Part shown: positions 28,059 through 36,993 of the stretch, piece after piece | Numbering within the stretch: the first letter of the stretch is position 1 | Layout: every line of letters starts with the position of its first letter | Assembly: GCA_023511835.1 (NCBI GenBank) | Contig: JAIMAT010000009.1 | Coordinates: 1-48,029, forward strand | Length of the DNA: 48,029 nucleotides | DNA from: Bacillota bacterium | GTDB taxonomy: Bacteria > Bacillota > Sulfobacillia > JAIMAT01 | Direction: 5' to 3' | Notes under the pieces: generated by a model | What the model was told of the DNA's origin: nothing | What the model saw: only the letters and a program-made list of their open reading frames with translations | Databases searched by the model: none | Position numbers and translations under genes: made by a program

Positions 28059-29138
28059 GTGACCCATCTCTTCCGTCCCTTCCGGATGCGCGGCCTCGAG
28101 CTGCGCAACCGCATCGTCATGTCCCCCATGTGCCAGTACATGGCCGCCGAGGACGGGCTTGCCCGCGACTGGCACCTGGTCCACTACGGTAGCCGGGCGG
28201 CCTACGGGCCCGGCCTGATCGTGCTCGAGGCGACCGCCGTGGAGGCGCGGGGGAGGATCACCGAGCACGACCTCGGGCTCTGGAGCGACGAGCAGGTGGG
28301 ACCGCTCCGCCGGATCGTCGACTTCCTCCACGCCCAGGGCGTGGCGGCGGGCGTCCAGCTCGCCCACGCCGGCAGGAAGGGCCGCGCCCGCGGGGAGCGG
28401 ATCATCGGGCCGACCGCGGAGCCTTTCCGGCCGGGCGATCCCGTCCCCGTGGCGATGGACGCCCGGACGCTGGCCGAGGTGGTGACCCGCTTCGCCGAGG
28501 CGGCGCGGCGGGCGCTCCGCGCCGGTTTCGACTGGATCGAGATCCATGCCGCCCACGGCTACCTTCTCCACGAGTTCCTCTCGCCGCTGGTCAACCGGCG
28601 CGAGGACGCCTACGGCGGTTCGGAGGAGGGGCGGCTCCGCCTCGCCCGCGAGGTGGTGCGCGCGGTCCGCAGCGAGGTGGGAAGCGAGTTCCCCCTGGCC
28701 GTCCGCCTCTCCGCCAGCGACTACGCCCCCGGCGGGCTGGACGCGGCGGAGACGGTGCGCATCGCGCGTGCGCTCCACGAGGAGGGCGCCGACCTGTTCG
28801 ACTGCTCCTCGGGGGGAGCGGTCCCGCTCCAACCGGAGGAGTACCCCGGATACCAGCTGGAGGCGGCCATGCGCGTGCGGCGGGAGCTGTCGCTTCCGGT
28901 GGCCGCGGTGGGCCGCGTCACCGAGCCGGAATTCGCCGAGGCCATCGTGGCCAACGGCTGGGCCGACCTGGTGGTGCTGGGGCGCGAGCTGCTCCGCCAC
29001 CCCAGCTGGCCGCAGGAGGCCGCCCTCCGCCTGGGCGTGTTGCCGGAGCCGCCGCACCCGTACGAGCGCGCCTACCGGGCCTGGGAGCACGGCCAGAGGC
29101 ACGTGGGCGCCGGCCAAGCGCTGGAAGCGCCGCGCTGA
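28059..29138 (+). CDS. namA: NADPH dehydrogenase, YqjM-type old yellow enzyme
   Basis: A class III old yellow enzyme (FMN) that reduces activated C=C bonds of enals, enones and nitro compounds, thought to handle electrophile stress. C25 in SPMCQYM is the redox-tuning cysteine of YqjM-like enzymes. H163 and H166 in HAAHGYLLHEFLSP bind substrate. QLAHAGRKGRA and RLSASDY are further family motifs, and AVGRVTEPEFAE and LGRELLRHPSWP complete the barrel. It is 359 residues, starting at GTG 28059 with AGGAGGGTGAG upstream. The gene ends one base before the convergent zinc-ribbon gene. Confidence 0.93.
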   Translation: MTHLFRPFRMRGLELRNRIVMSPMCQYMAAEDGLARDWHLVHYGSRAAYGPGLIVLEATAVEARGRITEHDLGLWSDEQVGPLRRIVDFLHAQGVAAGVQLAHAGRKGRARGERIIGPTAEPFRPGDPVPVAMDARTLAEVVTRFAEAARRALRAGFDWIEIHAAHGYLLHEFLSPLVNRREDAYGGSEEGRLRLAREVVRAVRSEVGSEFPLAVRLSASDYAPGGLDAAETVRIARALHEEGADLFDCSSGGAVPLQPEEYPGYQLEAAMRVRRELSLPVAAVGRVTEPEFAEAIVANGWADLVVLGRELLRHPSWPQEAALRLGVLPEPPHPYERAYRAWEHGQRHVGAGQALEAPR

Positions 29139-29139
29139 G

Positions 29140-29382
29140 CTACTCGCGGACCAGCTTCCATGGACCCTGCCAGAAGCCTTGGCGATCCCAGCCGTAGGCC
29201 TGGCGGTAGACGGCGCCGCAGCGGGGACAGACCGCCTGGCGCTGGCCGTGGCCGGGGGTGGGGGGGAGCGGCTCCACGGGGAAGGCTTCCTGGCAGAGGA
29301 GACAGCGGAGCGACTCGGCCGGTCCCCGGCGGCGGCGCCAGATGCGACCCAGGAAGCCCGACACGCCTCCATCACCCCCCAC
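29140..29382 (-). CDS. small zinc-ribbon protein of unknown function
   Basis: An 80-residue protein with two CxxC pairs (CLLC and CPRC) about 25 residues apart, enough for a zinc ribbon. The C-terminal half is aromatic-rich (GWDRQGFWQGPWKL). No specific family is recognised. It is convergent with namA, one base apart. GTG 29382 has only a loose GGGGTAGG upstream, and the low-complexity flanking sequence leaves some doubt about the start. The regular CxxC spacing argues that it is a real gene. Confidence 0.6.
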   Translation of the reverse strand: MGGDGGVSGFLGRIWRRRRGPAESLRCLLCQEAFPVEPLPPTPGHGQRQAVCPRCGAVYRQAYGWDRQGFWQGPWKLVRE

Positions 29383-29412
29383 TGAGCCTACCCCAGGACG
29401 GGGGCGATCCGG

Positions 29413-29441
29413 TTGACCCCCCGCCGGCGTCGTCGTACATC
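29413..29441 (+). promoter_or_regulatory. weak sigma-A-like promoter of hsp20
   Basis: TTGACC (29413-29418) and TACATC (29436-29441), 17 bases apart, lie about 100 bases before the hsp20 start. The -10 is poor (3 of 6). No CIRCE or CtsR operator is seen. Confidence 0.35.
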
Positions 29442-29541
29442 AAAGGCGGTGACGGCGGAAACCATCTTTGACCGGCGGGCTTCCGGCCGGCCGCGGGGCG
29501 CGGCGGCCGTCCCGCCCCGAGACGGGAAGGAAGGATCGCCC

Positions 29542-29997
29542 ATGTTCGAAGATCGTCCGCTTCCCAGGCGCTGGCGGGCCCGCAGGATGTGGAGCTCCTT
29601 CGATGAGCTGGAGAGGATGCGGGACGAGCTGATGCGCCTCTTCGAGGAGCCGGCGCTGGCCTGGACGCGGCTCTGGGGCCCGCGCAGCGACGTCTACGAG
29701 AGCGGCGACGAGCTGGTGGTCAAGGTGGAGCTGCCGGGCGTCGACCCCAAGAACCTGGACGTCCGGGTCTACGAGGACCGGGTGGTGATCCGCGGCAGCA
29801 GCGAGGAGGAGACGACGGTGGAGGAGGGCCAGTTCTACCGGCGCGAACGCCGCCAGGGCAGCTTCCACCGCGTCATCCCCCTGGAGGTGGCGGTGGTGCC
29901 GGAGAAGGCGCGGGCCACCTTCCGCCACGGGCTTCTGGAGCTGCACATCCCGCGGGCGGAACGGGAGGACGACGGGCACCGGGTGCCCATCGAGTAG
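29542..29997 (+). CDS. Hsp20/alpha-crystallin small heat shock protein
   Basis: A 151-residue holdase chaperone that binds unfolding proteins without ATP. The alpha-crystallin domain spans about 48-140: DVYESGDELVVKVELPGVD, KNLDVRVYEDRVVIRG, GSFHRVIPL and the A-x-x-x-n-GLLEL-x-IPR motif (ARATFRHGLLELHIPRAE). The C-terminal IxI/V oligomerisation motif is weak (VPIE). ATG 29542 follows GGAAGGAAGGA. It is monocistronic, flanked by a large hairpin downstream. Confidence 0.95.
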   Translation: MFEDRPLPRRWRARRMWSSFDELERMRDELMRLFEEPALAWTRLWGPRSDVYESGDELVVKVELPGVDPKNLDVRVYEDRVVIRGSSEEETTVEEGQFYRRERRQGSFHRVIPLEVAVVPEKARATFRHGLLELHIPRAEREDDGHRVPIE

Positions 29998-30030
29998 GTC
30001 GCCCGGCGCCGGGGGCGCAGGGCGGGCGAG

Positions 30031-30073
30031 CGGGGCGGCGGGGCCGGCCGGGGCCTCCGCCGCCCCGCCGTTT
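30031..30073 (+). terminator. hairpin terminator after hsp20
   Basis: CGGGGCGGCGG pairs perfectly with CCGCCGCCCCG (11 bp, 30031-30067), followed by CCGTTTC. It begins 33 bases after the hsp20 stop. Confidence 0.7.
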
Positions 30074-30157
30074 CGTGGCCCTGGAGGAGCGCGGCCACGC
30101 GGCGCGAAAATGGTCCGGCAAGTTTCCGGCGGCTCCGGAGCGGCGGGGAGGGACGGG

Positions 30158-30889
30158 GTGACCAGCGGCTCGGAGGACTACCTCAAGGCCATCTACATCC
30201 TGGAGGACGAGGGCGTCCATGTGATCGCGGCCCGTGTCGCCGACTTCCTGGGGCTCTCGGCGCCGGCGGTGAGCGAGGCGCTCCACCGGCTGGAACGCGA
30301 GGGCTTTGTCCGGGTGGGCGGCGACCGGCGCATCGAGCTGACCGAGCGCGGCCGGCGCGAAGCCGAGCGGGTCGTGCGCCGCCACCGGCTGGTGGAGCGC
30401 TGGCTGACCGACCGGCTGGGCCTGGACTGGGCGACCGCCGACGAGGAGGCGGGGGCGCTGGAGCACGCCGTCTCGCCGGTGGTGGAGGCGGCGCTCGACC
30501 GCCACCTGGGCTCGCCGGCCACCTGCCCGCACGGGAACCCCATCCCCGGCAACGCGCCGCGCGCGCGGGAGCGGGGGGCGCCCCTCAGCGAGGCGGCGCC
30601 CGGCCGGCTGCGCGTGGAACGGATCCGCGAGCGCGCGGAAGAGATCCGGCCGCTTCTGGAGTACCTTGGGGCGCTGGGGCTGGTGCCCGGCGCCGAGCTG
30701 GAGCTGCTCACCTCGGATCCCTACCAGGGCTGCGTCATCCGCCGGGGCGACCAGGTATACACGCTGACCGAGGCGACGGCGGCCGAGGTCTGGGTGGTGC
30801 CGGCGCCCGCCGGGCGGGGCGCGACGGGGCGGGCGGCCGGGACGGCGGCAGCGGACGACTCCTCGAGGGAGGCGGAGAGGCGGCGATGA
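30158..30889 (+). CDS. DtxR/MntR-family metal-dependent regulator with FeoA-like domain
   Basis: A metal-sensing transcriptional repressor. Residues 1-65 form the winged helix (SGSEDYLKAIYILEDEG, VADFLGLSAPAVSEALHRLER). The dimerisation and metal-binding domain follows (HRLVERWL, EAGALEHAVSP, CPHGNPIPG), and a C-terminal SH3-like FeoA domain (about 160-220, LGALGLVPGAELELL) is present. That layout resembles DtxR/IdeR more than short MntR. GTG 30158 with GGGGAGGGA is preferred; ATG 30110 would add 16 residues. Its stop overlaps the aminotransferase start as ATGA, so it probably regulates its own operon. Whether it senses iron or manganese is undetermined. Confidence 0.88.
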   Translation: MTSGSEDYLKAIYILEDEGVHVIAARVADFLGLSAPAVSEALHRLEREGFVRVGGDRRIELTERGRREAERVVRRHRLVERWLTDRLGLDWATADEEAGALEHAVSPVVEAALDRHLGSPATCPHGNPIPGNAPRARERGAPLSEAAPGRLRVERIRERAEEIRPLLEYLGALGLVPGAELELLTSDPYQGCVIRRGDQVYTLTEATAAEVWVVPAPAGRGATGRAAGTAAADDSSREAERRR

Positions 30890-32124
30890 GGGGTACGGGG
30901 GTGACGGGGCGCCAGGAGCGGCTGGCACGCCGCGCCCTGGCGCAGGAGCTGCCCGGCGCCGCCCTTCCGGGCGGCGAAGGGGTCTCCGGCGACCGGATCA
31001 GCCTGGGCTGGGGATACCCGGATCCGGCCACCTTCCCGGTGGCGGAGCTGGAGGCCGCCCTGCGGCAGGCGCTGGCCGCCGAACCGGACCGGCTGCTGCA
31101 GTACGGGGGAGGGAGCGCCCCGTCGCGCGCGCGGCGGGCGCTGGCGGAGCTCCTCGGCCGGCGCGGGCTGGCGGTGGAGCCGGAGGAGCTCTTCCTGACG
31201 GCGGGCAGCACGCGCGGCTTCGACGCGGTGGCGCGGCTCTTCCTCGACCCGGGCGATCCCGTCTGGGTGGAGCAGCCCGCCTACTATGGGGCGCTCCGCG
31301 TCTTCGGGTTGCACGAGGCGCGTCTCCGGGGCGTGCCCTGCGACGAGCAGGGGGTGGACGTGGAGCGGCTGGAGGAGGCGCTGAAGGAGGCGGCACCGGC
31401 GGAGCGGCCCAAGTTCCTCTATGTCGTCCCCAGCTTCCAGAATCCCACCGGCGCCCTCCTGCCGGAGGAGAGGCGCCGGCGGCTGGCGGAGCTGGCGGAG
31501 GCGTACGACTTCTACCTGGTGGAGGACGACGCCTACGCGGAGCTCTGGTTCGACGAGCCGCCCCCGCCCCGGCTGAAGGCGCTGGCGCCCGAGCGGGTGG
31601 TGCTGCTGGGCACCTTCTCCAAGCTGGTGGCGCCCGGGCTGCGCCTGGGCTGGTGCCTGCCGCCGCGCCACCTGCGCGAGGCCTACGCGCGGGTGCAGCC
31701 CGGCGGCGAGGGGGTGGCGCTGGCGGCCGCGGCGGTGGCCGGCTATCTGGAGGCGCGCGACGGGGAGGGCGTGCCGCTCTTCGAACGGCACGTGGCCGAG
31801 CTGCGCCGGCACTACGGCGCGCGGCGCGACGTCCTGGAGGCCGCGCTCGGCCGGGAGCTGGGCGGAAGGCTGCACTGGTCGCGCCCGGGCGGCGGCTTCT
31901 TCCACTGGGTGACGCTTCCGCCTGGCGTCCAGGCGGAGGCGCTCCTGGAGGCGGCGCGCCGGCACGGCGTCGACTTCGTCGCCGGGGAAGCCTTCTTCCT
32001 CGGGCGCGAGGGGGGCGACCGGGCCCGCCTCTGCTTCTCCTTCGTGCCCGCGGAGGCGCTGGAGGAGGGGGCGCGGCGGCTGCGCGCGGCGCTGGACGAG
32101 GTGGAGGGGAGGCGGGCGGGATGA
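30886..32124 (+). CDS. PLP-dependent aminotransferase, class I/II (LysN/2-aminoadipate-like)
   Basis: A 412-residue fold-type I aminotransferase. Features are LLQYGGGSAPSRARRALAELL, EELFLTAGSTRGFD, VEQPAYYGALRVF, VVPSFQNPTGALL and the PLP lysine K246 in GTFSKLVAPGLRLGW. The SFQNPTG motif and C-terminal RLCFSFVPAE place it in the MocR-like/2-aminoadipate subgroup. The substrate is unknown. It is coupled by ATGA overlaps to a metal regulator upstream and a DapA-family gene downstream, so it is probably metal-responsive and works with the aldolase on an oxo- or amino-acid. Confidence 0.87.
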   Translation: MRGTGVTGRQERLARRALAQELPGAALPGGEGVSGDRISLGWGYPDPATFPVAELEAALRQALAAEPDRLLQYGGGSAPSRARRALAELLGRRGLAVEPEELFLTAGSTRGFDAVARLFLDPGDPVWVEQPAYYGALRVFGLHEARLRGVPCDEQGVDVERLEEALKEAAPAERPKFLYVVPSFQNPTGALLPEERRRRLAELAEAYDFYLVEDDAYAELWFDEPPPPRLKALAPERVVLLGTFSKLVAPGLRLGWCLPPRHLREAYARVQPGGEGVALAAAAVAGYLEARDGEGVPLFERHVAELRRHYGARRDVLEAALGRELGGRLHWSRPGGGFFHWVTLPPGVQAEALLEAARRHGVDFVAGEAFFLGREGGDRARLCFSFVPAEALEEGARRLRAALDEVEGRRAG

Positions 32125-33032
32125 CGGGGAACGGGAAGGCGCCGGAGCTCCTGCCGGCCATGTTGACGCCCTTCGACGCGGCGGGACGGCCGCAGACGGG
32201 GAGGCTGCGCGCCTACGTGGACCGGCTGCTGGAGGGCGGGGCGGACGGCCTCTTCGTCGGCGGCAGCAACGGCCTCTTCCCGCTGCTGGAGCCGGGCGAG
32301 CGCGAGGAGCTGGCGCGGGCCGTGGTGGAGGCGGCCGCCGGCCGGGTGCCCGTGGTGGTCCACGCGGGCGCGGCCACCACCGCGGAGGCGGTCCGGCTGG
32401 CCCGCGCGGCGCGGGCTGCGGGCGCCTCGGCGGTGGCCGCGGTGACGCCCTACTACTATCCGTACGACGAGGAGGCGCTGCGCGACCACTTCCTGGCCGT
32501 GGGCGAGGCGGCCGACGGGCTTCCCTTCTACGTCTACAACATCCCCAGCCACGCGCGGAACGAGGTGACGCCGGCGCTCCTCCGCCGCCTGGTGGGCGAA
32601 CTGCCCAACCTGGCCGGTGTCAAGGACTCCAGCCGCGACTTCGCCCACGTGCAGGCCATGCTGGCGGCGGTCAGCGAGGCGTCCCGACCGCTGGCGCTCT
32701 ACGTGGGGACGGAGAGCCACCTGCTGCCCGCGCTGGCGCTGGGCGCCACGGGCGCCGTCTCGGGCGTGGCCAACGTCTTCCCCGAGGCGCTCCGCCGCGT
32801 GCTGGACGCCTGGCACGCCGGCCGCCCGGTGGAGGCGGCCGAGGCGCAGCGCAGGCTGGACCGCCTGCGGGTCCTGCTGGGCGAGGGGCCGGCCGTCTCC
32901 ACGCACTACGCGGCCTTGCGCCTGCGCGGCCTCGACCTGGGCGAGCCGCGCCGCCCGCTGCGGCCGCTGGCGGCCGACGAGGGCCGGCGGCTGGAGGACC
33001 GCCTGCGCGCCGAGGGCTGGCTGGAGGGGTGA
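32121..33032 (+). CDS. dihydrodipicolinate synthase/N-acetylneuraminate lyase family aldolase
   Basis: A 303-residue Schiff-base TIM-barrel enzyme. K168 (AGVKDSSRD) is the catalytic lysine and Y139 (YVYNIPS) the conserved tyrosine. LFVGGSNGLFPLLEPGER replaces the usual GTTGE-type substrate loop, with GSNG instead of G-T-T/S-G, hinting at a substrate other than aspartate semialdehyde. The reaction is pyruvate aldol addition or cleavage. The gene is the third member of the metal-regulator operon, so true DapA function in lysine synthesis is less likely. It converges with the M20 gene. Confidence 0.85.
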   Translation: MTGNGKAPELLPAMLTPFDAAGRPQTGRLRAYVDRLLEGGADGLFVGGSNGLFPLLEPGEREELARAVVEAAAGRVPVVVHAGAATTAEAVRLARAARAAGASAVAAVTPYYYPYDEEALRDHFLAVGEAADGLPFYVYNIPSHARNEVTPALLRRLVGELPNLAGVKDSSRDFAHVQAMLAAVSEASRPLALYVGTESHLLPALALGATGAVSGVANVFPEALRRVLDAWHAGRPVEAAEAQRRLDRLRVLLGEGPAVSTHYAALRLRGLDLGEPRRPLRPLAADEGRRLEDRLRAEGWLEG

Positions 33033-33070
33033 ACGTCCGCGACCGTGCGCCCGCCCGGCCGCGCCGGCCT

Positions 33071-34300
33071 TCAGCGGCGCCGCCGGCGGCGGAGCTCCTC
33101 CCAGGCCTGGTCCACCAGGCTCGGGGTGAAGAGGAGGTCGAGCGCCGTCGCCGCCAGCAGCTTGGCGGCCGTCCGCGCCACCGCCAGCCCGCGCGGCGAG
33201 ACGGCCGCCTCGGCAAAGGCGCGCGAATGGTTGGGCTGGTCGGCGGGCGCGATGGCCAGGTAGGGGTGGAGGGTCGGGAGGACGCGGCTGACGTTGCCGA
33301 TGTCCGAGGAGCCGGAGCCCGCGGGATCGGGCTCGCCCAGGCGGAGGCCCAAGCGGGCGGCGTTGCGGGCGAAGAGGCCCTCCAGCACCGAGTTGGGGAC
33401 GCGTTCGGCGTAGACCCGCCCCTGCTCCACCTCCAGGCGGCAGCCCGTGGCCTGGGCCGCGCCGCGGGCGCAGGCGTGGACCCGCTCCAGCAGGGGCAGG
33501 AGCGACTCCACGTCGCGCTCGCGCACGATCCAGGTGGTCTCGGCCAGGTCGGGTATGACGTTGGGCGCGTCGCCGCCGCGCGTGATGATGCCGTGCAGGC
33601 GGGCGGAGGGGGAGGTCTGCTGGCGGAGCGCGTTGACGGCGTCGTAGAAGAGGAGGACGGCGTCCAGCGCGTTGATCCCCTGCTGCGGCGCGGCGGCGGC
33701 GTGGGCGGCCCGGCCGTGGAAGCGGTAGCGCACGTCCACGCAGGCCAGGGCGTCGCTGCCCGCCACGTCCTGGGTGGCCGGGTGGAACATCATGGCCGCG
33801 TCGAAGTCGCGGAAGGCGTCCGCCTCCACGAGCAGGATCTTGCCCCCGCCCTCCTCCTCCGCGGGCGTGCCGAAGACGGCCAGACGGCCGCGGAAGCGTT
33901 CGCCCAGCGGCTCCAGCGCCCGCTTGAGGGCGACGGCGGCCGCCCAGCTGGCGGCCGAGATCAGGTTGTGCCCGCAGGCATGGCCCAGACCGGGGAGGGC
34001 GTCGTATTCGCAGAGGAGGGCGACGGCCGGCCGGGCGCGGTCGCCCGCGGGGCTCCAGTCCGCGAGGAAGGCGGTGGCCATGCCCGCCGCGCCCCGGCGC
34101 ACGCGGAAGCCCGCCGCCTCCAGGCGACCCGCCAGCAGGGCGGCGGAGCGCTCCTCCCGGAAGGCGGTCTCGGCGTAAGCGTGGATGGAGCGGGCCACCT
34201 CTTCCAGCGGGGCGGCCAGCTCGTCGACCAGCCGCTCGACCTCACCCTTCAGCTGCGCCAGGGGGAGCTGCGCGTTCGCCCTCTCCGGGCCGGGCTCCAT
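33071..34300 (-). CDS. M20-family amidohydrolase (AbgB/M20D-like)
   Basis: A 409-residue zinc-dependent amidohydrolase of the M20 dimeric group that cleaves N-acyl or p-aminobenzoyl amino acid amides. Metal-binding motifs CEYDALPGLGHACGHN, GTPAEEEGGGK and MMFHPAT are present; HGRAAHAAAAPQQGINALDA belongs to the dimerisation domain. The end GSSDIGNVS and NHSRAFAEAA complete the active site. It has no signal peptide and is probably cytoplasmic. ATG 34300 has AGGAGG at the right distance. It is divergent from the MFS transporter, which may export or import its substrate or product. Confidence 0.9.
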   Translation of the reverse strand: MEPGPERANAQLPLAQLKGEVERLVDELAAPLEEVARSIHAYAETAFREERSAALLAGRLEAAGFRVRRGAAGMATAFLADWSPAGDRARPAVALLCEYDALPGLGHACGHNLISAASWAAAVALKRALEPLGERFRGRLAVFGTPAEEEGGGKILLVEADAFRDFDAAMMFHPATQDVAGSDALACVDVRYRFHGRAAHAAAAPQQGINALDAVLLFYDAVNALRQQTSPSARLHGIITRGGDAPNVIPDLAETTWIVRERDVESLLPLLERVHACARGAAQATGCRLEVEQGRVYAERVPNSVLEGLFARNAARLGLRLGEPDPAGSGSSDIGNVSRVLPTLHPYLAIAPADQPNHSRAFAEAAVSPRGLAVARTAAKLLAATALDLLFTPSLVDQAWEELRRRRRR

Positions 34301-34391
34301 GCGGACGCCTCCTCTCGAAGATGGCGCTCCTTTCGCCGCCGGCGGGCGCCGCTCCTCTCCCGGCGGCGGGGGAGGGGGAGGCCGGGAGGCC

Positions 34392-34420
34392 GTGAAAAAA
34401 GAAGCCGGACGCTATAGAAT
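34392..34420 (+). promoter_or_regulatory. sigma-A-like promoter of the MFS gene
   Basis: GTGAAA (34392-34397), a 17-base spacer and TAGAAT (34415-34420) match the consensus at 9 of 12 bases. ATG 34419 lies inside the -10, which argues that translation starts further downstream. Confidence 0.55.
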
Positions 34421-34511
34421 GTCGCGGTCGCCGGGGAAGGGGAGCAGAGAGGGGGTGGGGGCGGCGTCCGAGGGCGTCCCGGCGGGCGGCGCCGCCGGAA
34501 GGGGCCGGAGC

Positions 34512-36131
34512 ATGGTGACGGTGGCGGTGATGGTGGCCACCTTCCTCACCGCCATGGACATGAGCGTGGTCAACACGGCCATCCCCACCATCGTCGGCAG
34601 CCTTGGCGGGGTCGAGCTCTTCTCCTGGCTGATCTCGGCCTACCTGCTCACCTCGGCCGCCACGGTGCCGATCTACGGCAAGCTGGCCGACCTGTACGGG
34701 AGGAAGCGGGTCTTCGTCACCGCCACGCTCCTCTTTCTGGCGGGCTCGGCGCTCTCCGGGCAGGCGCACTCCATGGCGCAGCTGATCGCCTACCGCGCCC
34801 TGCAGGGCCTCGGGGCGGGCGGCGTCCAGCCCATCACCGCCACCATCATCGGGGACATCTTCTCGCTCCGAGAGCGCGCCCGCATGCAGGGCCTCTTCTC
34901 GGGCGTCTGGGGCGTCTCGGCCATCATCGGCCCCGCCGTGGGCGGCTTCCTGGTGGACGCCCTCAGCTGGCGCTGGATCTTCTACGTCAACCTGCCGCTG
35001 GGCGTCGCAGCGGTCCTGCTGGTGGCCCGCTTCCTGGAGGAGCCGTCGCGGGTACGCCGGCGGCCGCCCGTCGACGTGGCCGGCCCCGTGACGCTGGTCG
35101 CCGCGGTGGTGGCGCTCCTGCTGGCGCTGACACTCCTCGGTCAGGGGCAGGCGGCCTCCCCGGGACCGGCGGTCGCCCTGCTGGCGGCCTCCGCCGCCGC
35201 CGGCGCCGCCTTCGTCGCGGCCGAGCGGCGCGCCGCAGAGCCCATGCTGCCCTTCGACCTCTTTCGCAACCCCATCGTCCTGGTCGCCAGCCTGGTGGGG
35301 CTCCTCTCGGGCGCGGCCATGACGGGCATGACCACCTTCGTGCCCATGTTCGTGCAGGGGGTGCAGCTGGGGACGGCCGCCACCGCCGGATCGGTGGTGG
35401 CGCCCATGTCGGTGGGCTGGCCGCTGGGCTCCATCCTCTGCGGCCGGGTGGTGCTGCGGTCCGGCTACCGGCGCATGGTGGTGCTGGGCATGCTCCTCGA
35501 CTTGGCGGCCAGCCTGCTGGCGCTGGGGCTCCACGCGGGAACGCCGCTCGCCTTCACCGTCGCGCTGATGGTGGTCATGGGCCTGGGGCTGGGCTTCAGC
35601 TCGACGGCACTCCTCATCGGCGTGCAGAGCTCCGTGCCCTGGGGAAGGCGCGGGGTGGCGACGGCGCTCAACCAGTTCGTGCGCAACCTGGGCTCCACCG
35701 TCGGCGTCGCCGTCCTCAGCCTCCTCCTGGACGCGCGCCTTCTCGGTCTTCTGGGGCCGCTGGCGGCGGCGGGCCGTCTCCCCGCCGCCAGTCGACCGCT
35801 GGCCGACGTCAACCTTCTCCTCGATCCCTCGCGCCGGGCGGAGCTGGGAGCGGCCTACCTGGGCGTGCTGCGAGGCGCCCTGGGCTCGGCGCTGGGCGCC
35901 GCCTTCTGGGGGATCGTGGCGGCCGGGGGGCTGGCGCTTCTCTTCGCGCTCCGGACGCCAGGCGGAGATCCGGCCGCCTACGCGGTGGCCGACGAGGAGG
36001 GCGCGCCCAGGACGCGGGGGGAGGGAGAGGAGGCGGCGGAGACGGAAGCGGAGCGGGCGGCGGGCCCCGGGCGGCCGGGGTGGGGCGAGCCGGTGGCCGA
36101 GGGCTGCGGTCCGGGAAGGGAGGGAGCCTGA
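34512..36131 (+). CDS. MFS drug exporter, DHA2 (EmrB/QacA) family
   Basis: A proton-driven efflux transporter with about 14 transmembrane segments. Motif C-like AIIGPAVGGFLVD, motif A ADLYGRKRVF, and LTAMDMSVVNTAIPTI in helix 1 (motif D1) identify DHA2. SWRWIFYVNLPLG is the usual fifth-helix motif. The cytoplasmic tail is Glu/Arg-rich. ATG 34512 is chosen because helix 1 begins there and GGAAGGGG lies upstream; longer starts (GTG 34455, ATG 34419) would add a polar leader. Its substrate cannot be predicted. It probably shares a transcript with the downstream HAD gene. Confidence 0.9.
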   Translation: MVTVAVMVATFLTAMDMSVVNTAIPTIVGSLGGVELFSWLISAYLLTSAATVPIYGKLADLYGRKRVFVTATLLFLAGSALSGQAHSMAQLIAYRALQGLGAGGVQPITATIIGDIFSLRERARMQGLFSGVWGVSAIIGPAVGGFLVDALSWRWIFYVNLPLGVAAVLLVARFLEEPSRVRRRPPVDVAGPVTLVAAVVALLLALTLLGQGQAASPGPAVALLAASAAAGAAFVAAERRAAEPMLPFDLFRNPIVLVASLVGLLSGAAMTGMTTFVPMFVQGVQLGTAATAGSVVAPMSVGWPLGSILCGRVVLRSGYRRMVVLGMLLDLAASLLALGLHAGTPLAFTVALMVVMGLGLGFSSTALLIGVQSSVPWGRRGVATALNQFVRNLGSTVGVAVLSLLLDARLLGLLGPLAAAGRLPAASRPLADVNLLLDPSRRAELGAAYLGVLRGALGSALGAAFWGIVAAGGLALLFALRTPGGDPAAYAVADEEGAPRTRGEGEEAAETEAERAAGPGRPGWGEPVAEGCGPGREGA

Positions 36132-36133
36132 AG

Positions 36134-36943
36134 ATGGGCGAGGAGCGCCGGGAGGAGCCGCTGCGTGGCGTCATCTTCGATCTCGGCGGCACGCTGATGC
36201 GGGCGGACGGCTACTGGGAGGCCTTCCTGGAGCCCGGCCTGGCGGCCCTGGAGGGGTATGCGGCGGCGAGGCTGGACGCCGCCGCGGCGCGGGCGCTCCG
36301 CGACACCTTCGGGCGGATCTGGCGGGCGACCTGGCAGACGTACCAGCACGGCGAGCGCGAGGTGACGGCGGAGGAGCTGCTGGCCCGGGCGCTGCGCGAG
36401 GCGGGGCTGGAGCGGGTGGCCGGCTCGGCCGGCTTTTCGCCCGGCGAGGCGCTGGACGCCTTCTTCGAACCGGAGCTGCTGGGCTGGCGGCCGCTGCCCG
36501 GGGCGGTGGAGGTGCTGCGGGCGCTCCGCGCCGAGGGCCTCCACGTCGGGCTAGTCTCCAACGCCTCGCGCCACCGCTTCGTCCAGCAGGAGGTGGAGCG
36601 CCTGGGCTTCGCCCCCTACCTCGACCCGGTGGTCAGCTCGGCCGGCTTCGGGCTGCGGAAGCCGGCGCCGGCCATCTTCCAGCACGTGGCGCGCCGGTGG
36701 CGGCTCCGCCCCGGGGAGGTGGCGGTGGTGGGCGACCTGCTGCCCGCCGACGTGGAGGGCGCGCGCCGCGCCGGCATGCGCGCCGTCTGGCTGACGCAGG
36801 TGCCCAACGCCTGGAACGAGCCGTACGTGGGCCGCGTCCTGCCCGACGCCACGGCGGCCACGCTGGCCGACGTGCTCCGGCTGCTGCGCCGCTGGCGCAC
36901 GGCGCCGGAGGCGGAGCGGGAGGAGGCGGCCGGCGGCGCCTGA
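36134..36943 (+). CDS. HAD-superfamily hydrolase
   Basis: A 269-residue phosphatase-like protein. Motif I is FDLGGTLM, lacking the second aspartate of the usual DxDGT (as in several HAD hydrolases where it is replaced), motif II is GLVSNAS, and motif III/IV are GFGLRKPAPAIF and VVGDLLPADVEGARRAGM. A large helical cap (about 20-130) lies between I and II. The replacement of the acid/base aspartate by glycine may mean weak phosphatase activity. Its ATG lies two bases after the MFS stop with GGGAGGGAGCC upstream. Confidence 0.87.
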   Translation: MGEERREEPLRGVIFDLGGTLMRADGYWEAFLEPGLAALEGYAAARLDAAAARALRDTFGRIWRATWQTYQHGEREVTAEELLARALREAGLERVAGSAGFSPGEALDAFFEPELLGWRPLPGAVEVLRALRAEGLHVGLVSNASRHRFVQQEVERLGFAPYLDPVVSSAGFGLRKPAPAIFQHVARRWRLRPGEVAVVGDLLPADVEGARRAGMRAVWLTQVPNAWNEPYVGRVLPDATAATLADVLRLLRRWRTAPEAEREEAAGGA

Positions 36944-36993
36944 ACGCCGCCGGCGCGGGATGGCAGGCGGGCGCCCCGGCGCAGGCCTCCGCC

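Noticed and set aside
33029-34417. 462-codon plus-strand open frame opposite the M20 gene
   Set aside because: The minus-strand M20 protein has all metal-binding motifs; the plus frame has none.
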